Numbered from the stretch's first letter, positions 16,969-25,668 are shown. The stretch is 64,000 nt of DNA from Anaerolineae bacterium (GCA_013314735.1 JABUFD010000003.1:248001-312000), one strand, 5' to 3'. Translations and numbers: made by a program. The notes: generated from the sequence alone by a model not told the origin.

Positions 16969-19848
16969 TCAATCCATCCGCATCCCCTTCAGGGCTTCAT
17001 CCACCTGGTCGAGGATTGACGGGTCAAAGCGCATCATCGGGTGGCGACCGAGATCACGCAGCGAAGAGCGCCCGATACGGTTCATCATTTGCGGGTCAGA
17101 ACGGCGCATCTGCTCCGGCAATAGCGGCAAGACTTTCGCCATCACTTCTTCGTTCGCCATCAGGTCAACGATCGGAGTGTAGCTGCTGTAAAACCGGATA
17201 TATGATTTGGTGGGCATGTAGTGGAAGTTCCACTCACCGGCGGTCAGTTCCACGCAGATACTGCTGCCGCATGCTTCCGCTTTGAGTCCACTTTCAGCCA
17301 GTGCCTTGCCATTGACGGTCACCGACGCCAAGTCGGCATCCGGCAGGGTCAGCGCAGCGGTAGCGTTGAACGGCACACGGAAATGGAATGTGAGATCGCC
17401 GTCCTGGCCGATCTTCCACTCGCTCTGATACAGGCCGGCGGCCGAGTCCAGGCTGCCTTTGGCCCACTTCATCCGCGGTTCGGGCTGCGGCGCCAGGATG
17501 GCACGGCGATAACCGGGCTGGTCTTCCACCGGGCGCAGCCCCAGCATATGCTGGTACATCCACTCCACAATCGAGCCGTAAGAGTAATGGTTGAAAGAGT
17601 TCATCGTCAGGTCGCTAATGGTGCCGTCCGGCAGGAGAGAATTCCATCGTTCCCAAATCGTGGTTGCGCCCAGTTTGACCGCGTACAGCCAGCTGGGGAA
17701 ATCCTCATGCAGCAGGAGCGTGTAGGCCAGGTCATTAGCGTTGTGCATGGAAAGGGTGCGGCACAGGTACGGGGTGCCCACAAAACCGGTCTTGAGGTGT
17801 TCCTTGTCCTTCAGCAGGCGGGCACGCAGATCGTCCTCAATCCGCCCGACGAATTTTTCCGGTGCCAGGTCCATGAAGAGGGACACCACGTGGGCAGTCT
17901 GGGTATTGATCGCCAGGCGGCCGGTGGGCGTGAAGTATTCGGCGCGGATCGCGTCGCGGACTTCATCTGCGAGCTGCTGGTATTCCTGTGCTTCTTTGGT
18001 CTTGCCGAGTGCTTTGGCGGCCTTGGCCGTCAGGCCGGCGGAGTAGCAGTAATATGCGGAAGAAATGAAATCAGTCGGGGTGCCGCCCATCGGGCTGAGG
18101 GGATCCTCGCCGTCGAGTGCCAGCCAGTCACCGAATGAGAAACCCACGGTCCACAGGCGCCGACCGCCGGATGAATCATCGACACCCTTGATGTAATCAA
18201 CCCAGCCCTTCATGCTCTCGAATTGCTGTTCGAGAATTGCCTTATCGCCGTAATGCAGGTAAACATTCCACGGGATCACGGTAGCGGCATCTCCCCAGGC
18301 ACTGGAACCGGCACCGCCTTCCGTGGCACGCGCGGAAGGCACCACGAACGGCACATTGCCGCCGCGCGGAATCTGTTCCATCCACATGTCATGCAGGTAT
18401 TTGCTGAAGAAAGCCGCCACGTCCATATTCATACAGGCCGTGCCGGAGAACACCTGGGCATCACCGGTCCACCCCATGCGCTCATCACGCTGCGGGCAGT
18501 CGGTGGGCACATCAACAAAATTGCCTTTCTGGCCCCACAGGGCATTGAGGAACAGGCGGTTGACCAACGGATGGGCGGTTTCGACCTGGCCGGTTTGTTC
18601 CATATCGGAATACACCACGCAGCCGGTGAAATCATCCGGGTTCAGCTCACCTTCCCAGCCGCTGACCTTGATATAGCGTCCACCGTAGAAAGTGAAGTTG
18701 GGTTCCGCAATGGCTTCCTTGCCATCCGAAATATAATGGTATTCCGCCCTGGCGCTGCGCAGGTTATCGCGGAAGAAATTGCCGCCCTGCAGCACCTCAC
18801 CCCACTGGAGCATGATTTCAGTGCCCTTGGGCGCATTCACCTTGAAGCGCAGCCACCCCACCATGTTCTGCCCCATATCAAGCACAGTTTCACCGGCAGG
18901 CGTGTGGATCACTTCCGCCACCGGGAGGGTTTCCATGATCTTGATGGGCAGATTACGGCGCGCTTCCACCAGGTTAAAGTCGATTTCAAACGGTTTGACG
19001 CCCTTCCAGTCCGCCGTATCCAAACCGGGTTTGGACCAGCCGCAAACTTTCTGGTTGGCGTCATAGGTTTCACCGTCATAAATGCTGCTGTCGAGTACGG
19101 GTCCGACCGTCGCCTTCCAGGAAAGGTCGCTGCCGATCACAGTGGTGTTGCCGTTGGCATCCGTCAGGTGCAGTTCGCACAGGAAGCCAAAGGTATCACC
19201 ATATTCACCGCCGGCGTTGCCGGTAAAGCCAAAGCGGCCCTTGTACCAGCCGTTGCCCAGCATGGCGCCCAGCACATTGTCACCCGCTTGCACCAGGCCG
19301 GTCACATCATAGGTCTGGTATTGGATCCAGCGGTTATAGGCATGGTAACCAGGGGTCAACACCTCATCGCCGACCGGTTTGCCATTCATTTCCAGTTTGT
19401 ACAACCCCAAACCAACCGCGTAAATACGGGCGGACACCACCGGCGCGGCAGCGGAAAATTCCTTGCGCAGCAGTGGGTGCCGGGTCTGGTCTTCCCAATC
19501 GGGGGAAATCCATTGTGCCTGCCAGGGCTGGTCCATTTTGGCGGTCTCGAACCAGGCAATTTCACTGGTAGCTGTTTCGCCGTTATCCCCCCAAACCGTG
19601 ACCTGCCAATAATAGCGGGTGCAGGCTTCCAGTTCCAGCGGCAACTCAAAGGCCAGGCTGTTTGCATTGGCATCTTTACCGCTGTCAAACAGGATGGTTT
19701 GGAAGGCATCATCCGCGGCTACGCGCACCTGCGCCGCAACCTGGCGGATGGCCTTCGTTTCCTCCACCGCCCAACTCACCCGCGGTCTCCCCAGGGTGAA
19801 CCCCAGTGGATTTTCGATATGGTTGGTTTTCAACTTCACAATTTTCAT
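16969..19848 (-). CDS. GH78 alpha-L-rhamnosidase
   Basis: About 959 residues, first enzyme gene after the regulator. Typical GH78 motifs: MNGKPVGDEVLTPGYHAYN in the N-terminal domain, VLDMGQNMVGWLRF, the catalytic-acid segment DCPQRDERMGWTGDAQ near residue 453, and TTIWERWNS near residue 732 with the second conserved Glu. No signal peptide. The C-terminus continues past the usual beta domain with a helical tail of about 70 residues rich in Met, Arg and Pro (PEQMRRSDPQMMNRIGRSSL), reminiscent of the tail on the GH3 enzyme at 4506-6953. The ATG at 19848 has AAAGGAGACTGTA upstream. It starts 23 bases after the ROK gene, so both share the promoter at 21275-21303. The second GH78 paralogue is at 7004-9739. 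Confidence 0.94.
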   Translation of the reverse strand: MKIVKLKTNHIENPLGFTLGRPRVSWAVEETKAIRQVAAQVRVAADDAFQTILFDSGKDANANSLAFELPLELEACTRYYWQVTVWGDNGETATSEIAWFETAKMDQPWQAQWISPDWEDQTRHPLLRKEFSAAAPVVSARIYAVGLGLYKLEMNGKPVGDEVLTPGYHAYNRWIQYQTYDVTGLVQAGDNVLGAMLGNGWYKGRFGFTGNAGGEYGDTFGFLCELHLTDANGNTTVIGSDLSWKATVGPVLDSSIYDGETYDANQKVCGWSKPGLDTADWKGVKPFEIDFNLVEARRNLPIKIMETLPVAEVIHTPAGETVLDMGQNMVGWLRFKVNAPKGTEIMLQWGEVLQGGNFFRDNLRSARAEYHYISDGKEAIAEPNFTFYGGRYIKVSGWEGELNPDDFTGCVVYSDMEQTGQVETAHPLVNRLFLNALWGQKGNFVDVPTDCPQRDERMGWTGDAQVFSGTACMNMDVAAFFSKYLHDMWMEQIPRGGNVPFVVPSARATEGGAGSSAWGDAATVIPWNVYLHYGDKAILEQQFESMKGWVDYIKGVDDSSGGRRLWTVGFSFGDWLALDGEDPLSPMGGTPTDFISSAYYCYSAGLTAKAAKALGKTKEAQEYQQLADEVRDAIRAEYFTPTGRLAINTQTAHVVSLFMDLAPEKFVGRIEDDLRARLLKDKEHLKTGFVGTPYLCRTLSMHNANDLAYTLLLHEDFPSWLYAVKLGATTIWERWNSLLPDGTISDLTMNSFNHYSYGSIVEWMYQHMLGLRPVEDQPGYRRAILAPQPEPRMKWAKGSLDSAAGLYQSEWKIGQDGDLTFHFRVPFNATAALTLPDADLASVTVNGKALAESGLKAEACGSSICVELTAGEWNFHYMPTKSYIRFYSSYTPIVDLMANEEVMAKVLPLLPEQMRRSDPQMMNRIGRSSLRDLGRHPMMRFDPSILDQVDEALKGMRMD

Positions 19849-19871
19849 TACAGTCTCCTTTGTATCTTGCA

Positions 19872-21176
19872 TCAATTAGAAAACCCGTTTCTTCCCACCT
19901 TCATTGGCAACGAATGGGAACGGGCTGATTTCGGGTTCTGGATGAACCGGGTCAATACCATCGAAGCCGCGCCCAATTGGGCTGATTGCGCCCCCAGGTG
20001 GCTGAGGCGGCGCTCCACCCGGGCCTGCAGCGGTTTTGACTGCTCGAATTCTGAAAAAACAGCGGTCAATGATTCGATGATCTCCTGCACTTCCGGCTTG
20101 TCGACATCGGTAAAGGAAAAGCTGATGATGACGGTACCCGGGTCAAAAATGTTGGCCAGGTTGGTAATGGCCTGTTCCGAGTACAGGAAATTCCGTTCCA
20201 TCACCTCGCGTGCCACGCTGTCACCGCAGATTGCCGCCTGGTGGATGAGATCGGAATTTAAGGCTGCATAATCATCGGCCTCGTATTGGCGCAGCAAACT
20301 GCTGCGCCCGCCTGCCAGGGCTTCTTTCACCCGGCTGATCTCCATCTCATCACTGGTCATCACCCGCCAGCAGCCGCGCTGGCCGCAATCACACAACGGT
20401 CCTGAGGGATCGATCACCATATGCCCCACCCGTCCGGCGAAACCACCCACCCCGCGCCACAACTCCCCGTCCAACATCATTGCCAGGCCAATGTTGCGGC
20501 GGAAACCAAAACTCTGGTTGATGTAGAGAAAGGTATCAATATCCCTGGCACAACCATAGAGGTGTTCCCCCATGGCGCCCATATTGGCCTCGGTATCCAC
20601 CATCACCGGGACATTGAAACGCTCTTCCCAGGGGACCTGTACCGGCACATCATACCAGTTCAGTGAGGTGGACGAAACCACAGTACCGGTTTGCAGGTCA
20701 ACACTGCCAGGCAACCCAACCCCAATTCCCAGCACTGGCAGTTGTTGATTGCGTGCAACCCGGATCGCCTGTTGAATGAAAGTTTCGGCCGGGGAAAAGT
20801 AACTTTCCCGCGGCGAACCCGGATCCACCGGCTGGACTTCTTCCCACAGGATATCCGCGACAAAATTGGTCAGCATCACCGCCACATATCCGGGATTCAC
20901 TTCCACCCCGATTGCTGCCCCCCCAGCCGGATTCAGGGTCAGACCGATGGAAGGCTTGCCCACACCATTGACCGCCGGATCAGATTCACACAATAATCCC
21001 AAAGTCAGCATTTCGTCCACAATGGCAGAGATGGAGGATTTGGCCAACCCGGTTTTGCGCGATAAATCAGCCCGTGACAGCGGTGCCTCGGTACGCAGCT
21101 GCTGCAATATCTGGGTGATATGGCCGCTGCGGGTTGCCTGCTGAAGAGTGGTCGCGGATTGGTGCGAAAGGTTCAT
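19872..21176 (-). CDS. ROK-family transcriptional regulator (NagC/XylR type)
   Basis: About 434 residues. The N-terminal winged helix-turn-helix (APLSRADLSRKTGLAKSSIS, then VDEMLTLGLL) is followed by a ROK sugar-binding domain with the ExGxx motif replaced by IGVEVNPGYV, the GIGVGLPGSVD segment and the zinc motif CDCGQRGC. ROK repressors bind a sugar or sugar phosphate and release operators upstream of catabolic genes. The ATG at 21176 is preceded by AGGCAGGCAGG; a TTG 36 bases upstream is also in frame. As first gene of a long minus-strand run of glycosidases it is very probably their local, autoregulated controller. The symmetric element at 21211-21251 is the candidate operator. Confidence 0.9.
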   Translation of the reverse strand: MNLSHQSATTLQQATRSGHITQILQQLRTEAPLSRADLSRKTGLAKSSISAIVDEMLTLGLLCESDPAVNGVGKPSIGLTLNPAGGAAIGVEVNPGYVAVMLTNFVADILWEEVQPVDPGSPRESYFSPAETFIQQAIRVARNQQLPVLGIGVGLPGSVDLQTGTVVSSTSLNWYDVPVQVPWEERFNVPVMVDTEANMGAMGEHLYGCARDIDTFLYINQSFGFRRNIGLAMMLDGELWRGVGGFAGRVGHMVIDPSGPLCDCGQRGCWRVMTSDEMEISRVKEALAGGRSSLLRQYEADDYAALNSDLIHQAAICGDSVAREVMERNFLYSEQAITNLANIFDPGTVIISFSFTDVDKPEVQEIIESLTAVFSEFEQSKPLQARVERRLSHLGAQSAQLGAASMVLTRFIQNPKSARSHSLPMKVGRNGFSN

Positions 21177-21210
21177 CCTGCCTGCCTGTGATGGGTGAGA
21201 TGGGTACAAC

Positions 21211-21251
21211 AATTAGTTTCGGATGGAAATATTTTCCACAGTAAATTAGTT
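21211..21251. promoter_or_regulatory. Candidate ROK operator in the 5' leader
   Basis: A palindrome TGGAAATATTTTCCA (21224-21238, arms TGGAAA and TTTCCA around TAT) is flanked at exactly 5 bp on each side by the direct repeat AATTAGTT (21211-21218 and 21244-21251). The element lies between the promoter and the regulator's start codon, about 17-57 bases after the expected transcription start, a position suited to repression. Binding by the adjacent ROK protein is inferred. Confidence 0.55.
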
Positions 21252-21274
21252 CAGTGACCGTACTTATTATCAAT

Positions 21275-21303
21275 AGTATAGCCACCACCGAAAAAAAAGT
21301 CAA
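21275..21303 (-). promoter_or_regulatory. Sigma-70-type promoter of the glycan locus
   Basis: On the minus strand TTGACT (21303-21298), a 17-bp spacer containing seven further T residues, then TATACT (21280-21275). Both boxes are close to consensus and the spacing is ideal. Transcription would start near 21268, giving a leader of about 90 nt before the ROK start codon. No other gene lies in the 321 bases between 21177 and 21497; the rest is AT-rich sequence and the hairpin at 21462-21480. Confidence 0.75.
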
Positions 21304-21461
21304 TCAAGTGTTCCCGATTGGCTTTTTCATTTTCATTTTTTTCGTTTTCACACGACGGACTTATGTAAGGCGTCCTGGGATTTTTACGACGCAGGATTCT
21401 CTTGGTCATTGTAACAATAAAAGTTTCATCACTTCTCAGGCCAGGCGATTAGGTTGCCGCC

Positions 21462-21480
21462 TGCAGTAGATAGTACTGCA
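21462..21480 (-). terminator. Small hairpin after the beta-propeller gene
   Basis: Perfect 7-bp repeat TGCAGTA / TACTGCA with the 5-nt loop GATAG, 18 bases past the stop of the gene at 21498-23030. No clear T-run follows, so terminator function is only plausible. Confidence 0.4.
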
Positions 21481-21497
21481 ATCCTACTTACCTCCTC

Positions 21498-23030
21498 CTA
21501 CCAGTTATCCGGTTTTGGATGACCGTGGTATAGATATAGTGCACCGTACGTCCAACCTTGTAGCCCAGGGAAATTGGCGCGATCCATCGTGAGCGCGATG
21601 TATGGCGCAGGGAAACCCTCGGGAAGTGGAATCACATTGGGCCAGCAGCGTGTGTTGCATTGGTCATCCCATGGAGGACGGAACATATCCAGTTCTCCCA
21701 GTTCTTTGAAATCAGGGTATGAGTAGACATAAAACTTCCGGTCGGCGCTACCGAATAAACAGTAATAGTCGTCACCAAACTTCTGGAGCAGACAACCAGT
21801 ACCATTCACCTTGGCGGGACCTGCGATAAGCTTGTAAGGACCATCCCAGGTGTTTGCCTCATACAACGCCGCAGGAAATCCCACATCGCCGATAGCGCAA
21901 GCCAACAAACGCCACTTTTCGGTATCAGCATCATAAACCAGGTGTGGGTCCTCGCCCACGTTCGGGATGTCAGCTGGTTTAGCGAACATAATGGAGAAGC
22001 CGAAGCGAGGGTCGCGCCTGGAAGATACCGCCCATAGTTGCTTTGGAGGGCCTTCTTCGGGATCACCATAGGCAGAGAAACCAACTGTCAAGCCGCGCCA
22101 CTCGCCGGCGTCACGGTCGTAAAATATATGCGAGCTAATCTCATTTCGCAGTAAGCCGTCGCCCCTGTCGAAAACAACAACGCCGTCCAAACGCAGGTCG
22201 AATACGGACGGATTCATACTGAAGATGCCCTGGATCTGATGGGAAAGGCCACGGCCTCGAACCGACATGGTAAACCACAGTCGCCCCTGGTCCAGAAGCG
22301 GGGTTCCGTCTTCATAAGTCATGGCGCAGATATCAGCCTGACCGGCTCCCGTTGTCAGTGAAGCTCCAGCTTCTTTGACGACGACGGATTCTCCGGTATT
22401 CAGACGGGTCAGCAAACGGAACTCAAACGAACGGATATGTGTCTTCTTGCGAAGATCAATCAGTTCTGAAAAGTCACGGGTAAGAATGACACTACTAACC
22501 CCCTTTCGCACTGCGAACACATTGAGCCCCGTGGCCAGCATCTGCACCCGGAAAATGAACGCACCTTCAACCGGATCTGCCAGGCGAATCGACTCGTTTT
22601 GCTTCTCGTGTCCATCAACAAACACCTGCCAGCGGAGGAAACTGCATACACTTTGATTAAATCCAGCCAGAATGATAACGCGGTTCTTGTTGTCCGGTGT
22701 CGAGAATTCTACTCCCGCCTCGGGTGCATTGCCATGGGCACATTCGAACTGGACGTCGTATGTTGCAAATGGATTGAACCCCCCGATCCACAGTGCCGAT
22801 TCTGAATGATCTTGCGCTGAAACGGTCAGTGCACCCTGATCAACCTGGTAGTCAGTTGCCACGCCAGACACGCTGATGACCGGGTGCTCAATTCGCAAGT
22901 CAATGCTTTCGGCAGGTTTGAGCATGGACAGGGGAATGGCATTACCCTGATCAAACACAAGACGACGCACAGCATGTCTCCTGAACCGGATATCCAAGGG
23001 AGATAAGCTATTGGGTTCTCTTTTGCTCAT
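21498..23030 (-). CDS. Orphan beta-propeller glycosidase-like protein
   Basis: A 510-residue protein without signal peptide. The first 270 residues look like two beta-sandwich regions (SALWIGGFNPFATYDVQFEC, FEFRLLTRLNTGES). The second half resembles the five-bladed propeller of GH32/GH43/GH130-like enzymes, with repeats such as DPRFGFSIMF, GEDPHLVYDADTEKWRLL, TWDGPYKLIAGP and VYSYPDFKELGELDMF. No family-specific catalytic triad could be assigned, so no activity is given. The ATG at 23030 follows CAGGAGATTTACAGGA. Its third positions are less GC-rich than those of neighbouring glycosidase genes, which hints at separate acquisition. It has its own upstream region and is not clearly part of the ROK operon. 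Confidence 0.6.
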   Translation of the reverse strand: MSKREPNSLSPLDIRFRRHAVRRLVFDQGNAIPLSMLKPAESIDLRIEHPVISVSGVATDYQVDQGALTVSAQDHSESALWIGGFNPFATYDVQFECAHGNAPEAGVEFSTPDNKNRVIILAGFNQSVCSFLRWQVFVDGHEKQNESIRLADPVEGAFIFRVQMLATGLNVFAVRKGVSSVILTRDFSELIDLRKKTHIRSFEFRLLTRLNTGESVVVKEAGASLTTGAGQADICAMTYEDGTPLLDQGRLWFTMSVRGRGLSHQIQGIFSMNPSVFDLRLDGVVVFDRGDGLLRNEISSHIFYDRDAGEWRGLTVGFSAYGDPEEGPPKQLWAVSSRRDPRFGFSIMFAKPADIPNVGEDPHLVYDADTEKWRLLACAIGDVGFPAALYEANTWDGPYKLIAGPAKVNGTGCLLQKFGDDYYCLFGSADRKFYVYSYPDFKELGELDMFRPPWDDQCNTRCWPNVIPLPEGFPAPYIALTMDRANFPGLQGWTYGALYLYHGHPKPDNW

Positions 23031-23262
23031 TCCTGTAAATCTCCTGATTGACAGAATGTTAAGCGCAACAAAAAAAATCGTAAGTGCTCAGGCTTGAACC
23101 CTGGCAAGATGCCAATGGCATCAATCGCCTTCGTCTCAGGATTGGGGTAAATCCCGTAGCAGGTTAACTCATTTGAACGATTCCATCCCCCTATTTTCGT
23201 TGGCTTTTGTGGATATTGCAACTGATTAGGGCTGAGCAGTTACCTGTTTTTTGGCTCATTTT

Positions 23263-24750
23263 CTAATCGGTAACCACATGACTTTCCATCACCCGCCGAA
23301 AATGATATCCATAGATCGTACAGCGGATTGCCAGCGCAAATTTTTTGGGAAAATGCTTGATCGTCCAGAACACCAGGTGCCAGTATTCGCGCCATTCCTT
23401 GCCAAACAAACCCAGCCGTACCACGGAACGGAAGAATGCGCGGATTTCAGGCCATTGCAGCCGGCGTTCATTCCCGCCGTGCACTTTATAATCCGACAGG
23501 AAGACCTTCACCCGGTCATAAAACGGCTTGGGATCGTAAATATTGCTCAACAGGCTTCGATATCCCTGTTGGAGTTTGCCCATTTCCATCACCGGTACAA
23601 TGTTTGTCTGACCATCAACATTGTCACCCGAAGGCAGGTGCTTGATGCGGTTATCCTGTTCCATCTTTTTATAGAGTTTGGTTCCCAGCGGTGCCTGCAG
23701 CAGGCCCACCATGGCGGTCACAATCCCACTATTCTGAATGAAATCCACCTGGTTTTGGAACACGTTTTCGCTGTCATTGTCAAATCCCACAATGAACCCG
23801 CCCATCACCTCCAACCCCTTACGCTGGAGGTCTTTCACGGCATCGATCAGATTGCGGTTGCGGTTCTGGGTTTTATGGCATTCTTCCAGGCACAGTTCTT
23901 CGGGTGTTTCAATCCCCACAAAGACGGAATGGAAACCAGCTTCCACCATCTGATCCATCAGAACAGCGTCATCCGCCAGGTTGATTGAGGCTTCCGTCAG
24001 GAAACCGCCAATATCTTTCCCTTTCCGCCACTGAATGATATCGGGCAGAATTTCTTCTTTAATGATCTTCTTGTTCCCAATGAAGTTATCATCCACGAAG
24101 AAAATGTTACGGCGCCAGCCCAGGCTGTACATTTTGTCCAACTCAGCAATCACCTGCACGCTGGTCTTGGTACGTACGCGGTGTCCCAACAAGGCTGTTA
24201 CATTGCAGAAATCGCAGTCAAACGGGCACCCGCGGGTGAACTGGATCGAAAGGCAGTCATACTTTTCAATATCGAGCAATTCCCACATCGGCACCGGTGA
24301 GGTGTGCATATCAGCAAACTGGTCGCTCTGGTACACTCGTTGGGGCGTACCATTTGCCAGGTCATCCAAAAACGGCTGCAAGGTGATCTCTGCTTCATTG
24401 AGGACAAAATGGTCCACTTCTGCGAATGTATCCCATTCCTGTGTGAACAGGGGGCCGCCGGCGACCACGGTCAGCCCATGCTGTTTGCAGCGGTGGATCA
24501 GCGCCTCGGCAGCGGCACGCTGCACCGACATTCCGCTGATGAAAACCATCTCTGCCCAATCCAGGTCGCGCTTCCGCAGCGGGGTGACATTCATATCGAC
24601 CAGTTTCAAGTTCCAGTGTTTGGGCAGCATCGCTGCCACCGTCACCAGGCCCAACGGGGGGTTGGCGGCCTTTTTGCCGATAAATTCCAGCGCGTACTGG
24701 AAACTCCAGAACGTATCAGGAAATTTGGGATACACCATTAATACATTCAT
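23263..24750 (-). CDS. B12-binding-domain radical SAM protein
   Basis: About 495 residues. The N-terminal 140 residues form a B12-binding-type Rossmann domain (MNVLMVYPKFPDTFW, PPLGLVTVAAML, VVAGGPLFT). The radical SAM core has Cys175-x3-Cys179-x2-Cys182 in TRGCPFDCDFC, then FFVDDNFIGN, MVEAGFHSVFVGIETP and GGFIVGFDND. The C-terminal 150 residues match the region common to HpnP-like (hopanoid C2 methylase) and related methyltransferase-type proteins. The ATG at 24750 has AAGGAGCGCTGC upstream. The gene stands alone, divergent from the sigma-factor operon. Methylation of an unactivated carbon of a lipid or other metabolite is the family expectation. Hopanoid methylation in particular cannot be concluded, as no hopanoid genes are nearby. 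Confidence 0.82.
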   Translation of the reverse strand: MNVLMVYPKFPDTFWSFQYALEFIGKKAANPPLGLVTVAAMLPKHWNLKLVDMNVTPLRKRDLDWAEMVFISGMSVQRAAAEALIHRCKQHGLTVVAGGPLFTQEWDTFAEVDHFVLNEAEITLQPFLDDLANGTPQRVYQSDQFADMHTSPVPMWELLDIEKYDCLSIQFTRGCPFDCDFCNVTALLGHRVRTKTSVQVIAELDKMYSLGWRRNIFFVDDNFIGNKKIIKEEILPDIIQWRKGKDIGGFLTEASINLADDAVLMDQMVEAGFHSVFVGIETPEELCLEECHKTQNRNRNLIDAVKDLQRKGLEVMGGFIVGFDNDSENVFQNQVDFIQNSGIVTAMVGLLQAPLGTKLYKKMEQDNRIKHLPSGDNVDGQTNIVPVMEMGKLQQGYRSLLSNIYDPKPFYDRVKVFLSDYKVHGGNERRLQWPEIRAFFRSVVRLGLFGKEWREYWHLVFWTIKHFPKKFALAIRCTIYGYHFRRVMESHVVTD

Positions 24751-25077
24751 GCAGCGCTCCTTCAGATGTTTGATCAATACGGTTGGCTTCGATTCCGCGA
24801 ATGGTTCAGTGTGAGTGTAGCGCAGATGCCCTATGGTTCACATCTGCGCCAGGGCCTACCTTCTGCCATGTACAGGTAGCATTTTGCCCCGCCTCCCGGC
24901 ACCAGCGCATAGGCCGGGTTGTATGCCGTGGCCCCGGCAAATAGCTCCCGAGTAGGACAAAAGTGATAGTCCGGGGGTATAATCCCATCAACCTGTTTCG
25001 CGGGAAACTTAATTTTGTTTTTTTTGTAATACCCGCCGAATTTCTGCGTATTAACCAATAACAAACAAGGTGACAGA
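24751..25077. other. Divergent intergenic region with a hairpin
   Basis: 327 bases between the radical SAM and sigma-factor genes. It contains a perfect 9-bp inverted repeat GCGCAGATG (24820-24828) / CATCTGCGC (24841-24849) with a 12-nt loop, placed about 70 bases upstream of the radical SAM start. Nearer the sigma gene is an AT-rich stretch around 25005-25030 that may hold its promoter. Short open frames here have no coding character. Confidence 0.5.
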
Positions 25078-25668
25078 TTGGTTGACGCGATGCTTATGAA
25101 TGGTTTGAAATTTACCGTGTTAGAGGACAAAACAGTGGCAGCATCCGCCGCAGCGGCACCGGATTCATTCCTGATCCTGTACGACCGATACTTTTCCAGG
25201 GTCTACAACTATGTGCGTTACCGCTGCATGGATGCTCAGGTGGCGGATGACCTTACCGCGCAGGCTTTCCTGAAAGCCCTCACGCGGATTGAAACCTTCA
25301 ACCCTGACAAGGCTCCCTTTGAAGCCTGGCTGTTTGCAATTGTCCGCAATCTCGTCAACGATTTTTACCGACACAAGATGAAATTCAACCTGGTGGACCT
25401 GGAAGATGTGGAAAACATGCTGACAGATACCACCCGGCCCACCATGGAGGAAAAGGCAGAACAGCGCGAAGAAAAACTACGCCTGCTGCGCTGCCTCGAC
25501 ACCCTCACCCCCCGCCAGCGCGACTTGATCGCCCTCAAGTTTGCCAGCGAAATGAGCAACCGCGACATCGCGAAACTGACCGGCTTGACCGAACAAAATG
25601 TGGGCGTAATGCTCCACCGCAGCATCAAGCAGCTGCGCAAACGCATGGAGGAAGAAGAAAAGCCATGA
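25078..25668 (+). CDS. ECF-type sigma-70 family RNA polymerase sigma factor
   Basis: 196 residues. The sigma region 2 runs from about residue 28 to 95 (FLILYDRYFSRVYNYVRYRC, DLTAQAFLKAL, PFEAWLFAIVRNLVNDFYR). Region 4 is a helix-turn-helix from about residue 138 (LDTLTPRQRDLIALKF, SNRDIAKLTGLTEQNVGVML). An acidic linker separates them. The start is uncertain: TTG at 25078 is four bases after AAGGTGA, while ATG codons at 25090 and 25096 lie further from it. The stop overlaps the next gene by 4 bp (ATGA), the usual sigma/anti-sigma arrangement. It probably directs transcription of a stress or envelope regulon including itself. Confidence 0.9.
   Translation: MVDAMLMNGLKFTVLEDKTVAASAAAAPDSFLILYDRYFSRVYNYVRYRCMDAQVADDLTAQAFLKALTRIETFNPDKAPFEAWLFAIVRNLVNDFYRHKMKFNLVDLEDVENMLTDTTRPTMEEKAEQREEKLRLLRCLDTLTPRQRDLIALKFASEMSNRDIAKLTGLTEQNVGVMLHRSIKQLRKRMEEEEKP

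Noticed and set aside
18223-20271. Open frame of 682 codons on the plus strand opposite the GH78 and ROK genes
   Set aside because: It is antisense to two well-supported genes, has a His/Gly/Val-rich composition typical of a reverse-complement shadow, and shows no recognisable domain.
23027-23221. 64-codon frame whose stop overlaps the start of the 21498-23030 gene (ATGA)
   Set aside because: The overlap looks like translational coupling, but there is no ribosome site at its start and no domain; composition is not clearly coding. It could be a decayed fragment.
24831-25130. 99-codon minus-strand frame across the divergent intergenic region
   Set aside because: It overlaps the start of the sigma gene, includes the hairpin region and lacks any conserved pattern or ribosome site.
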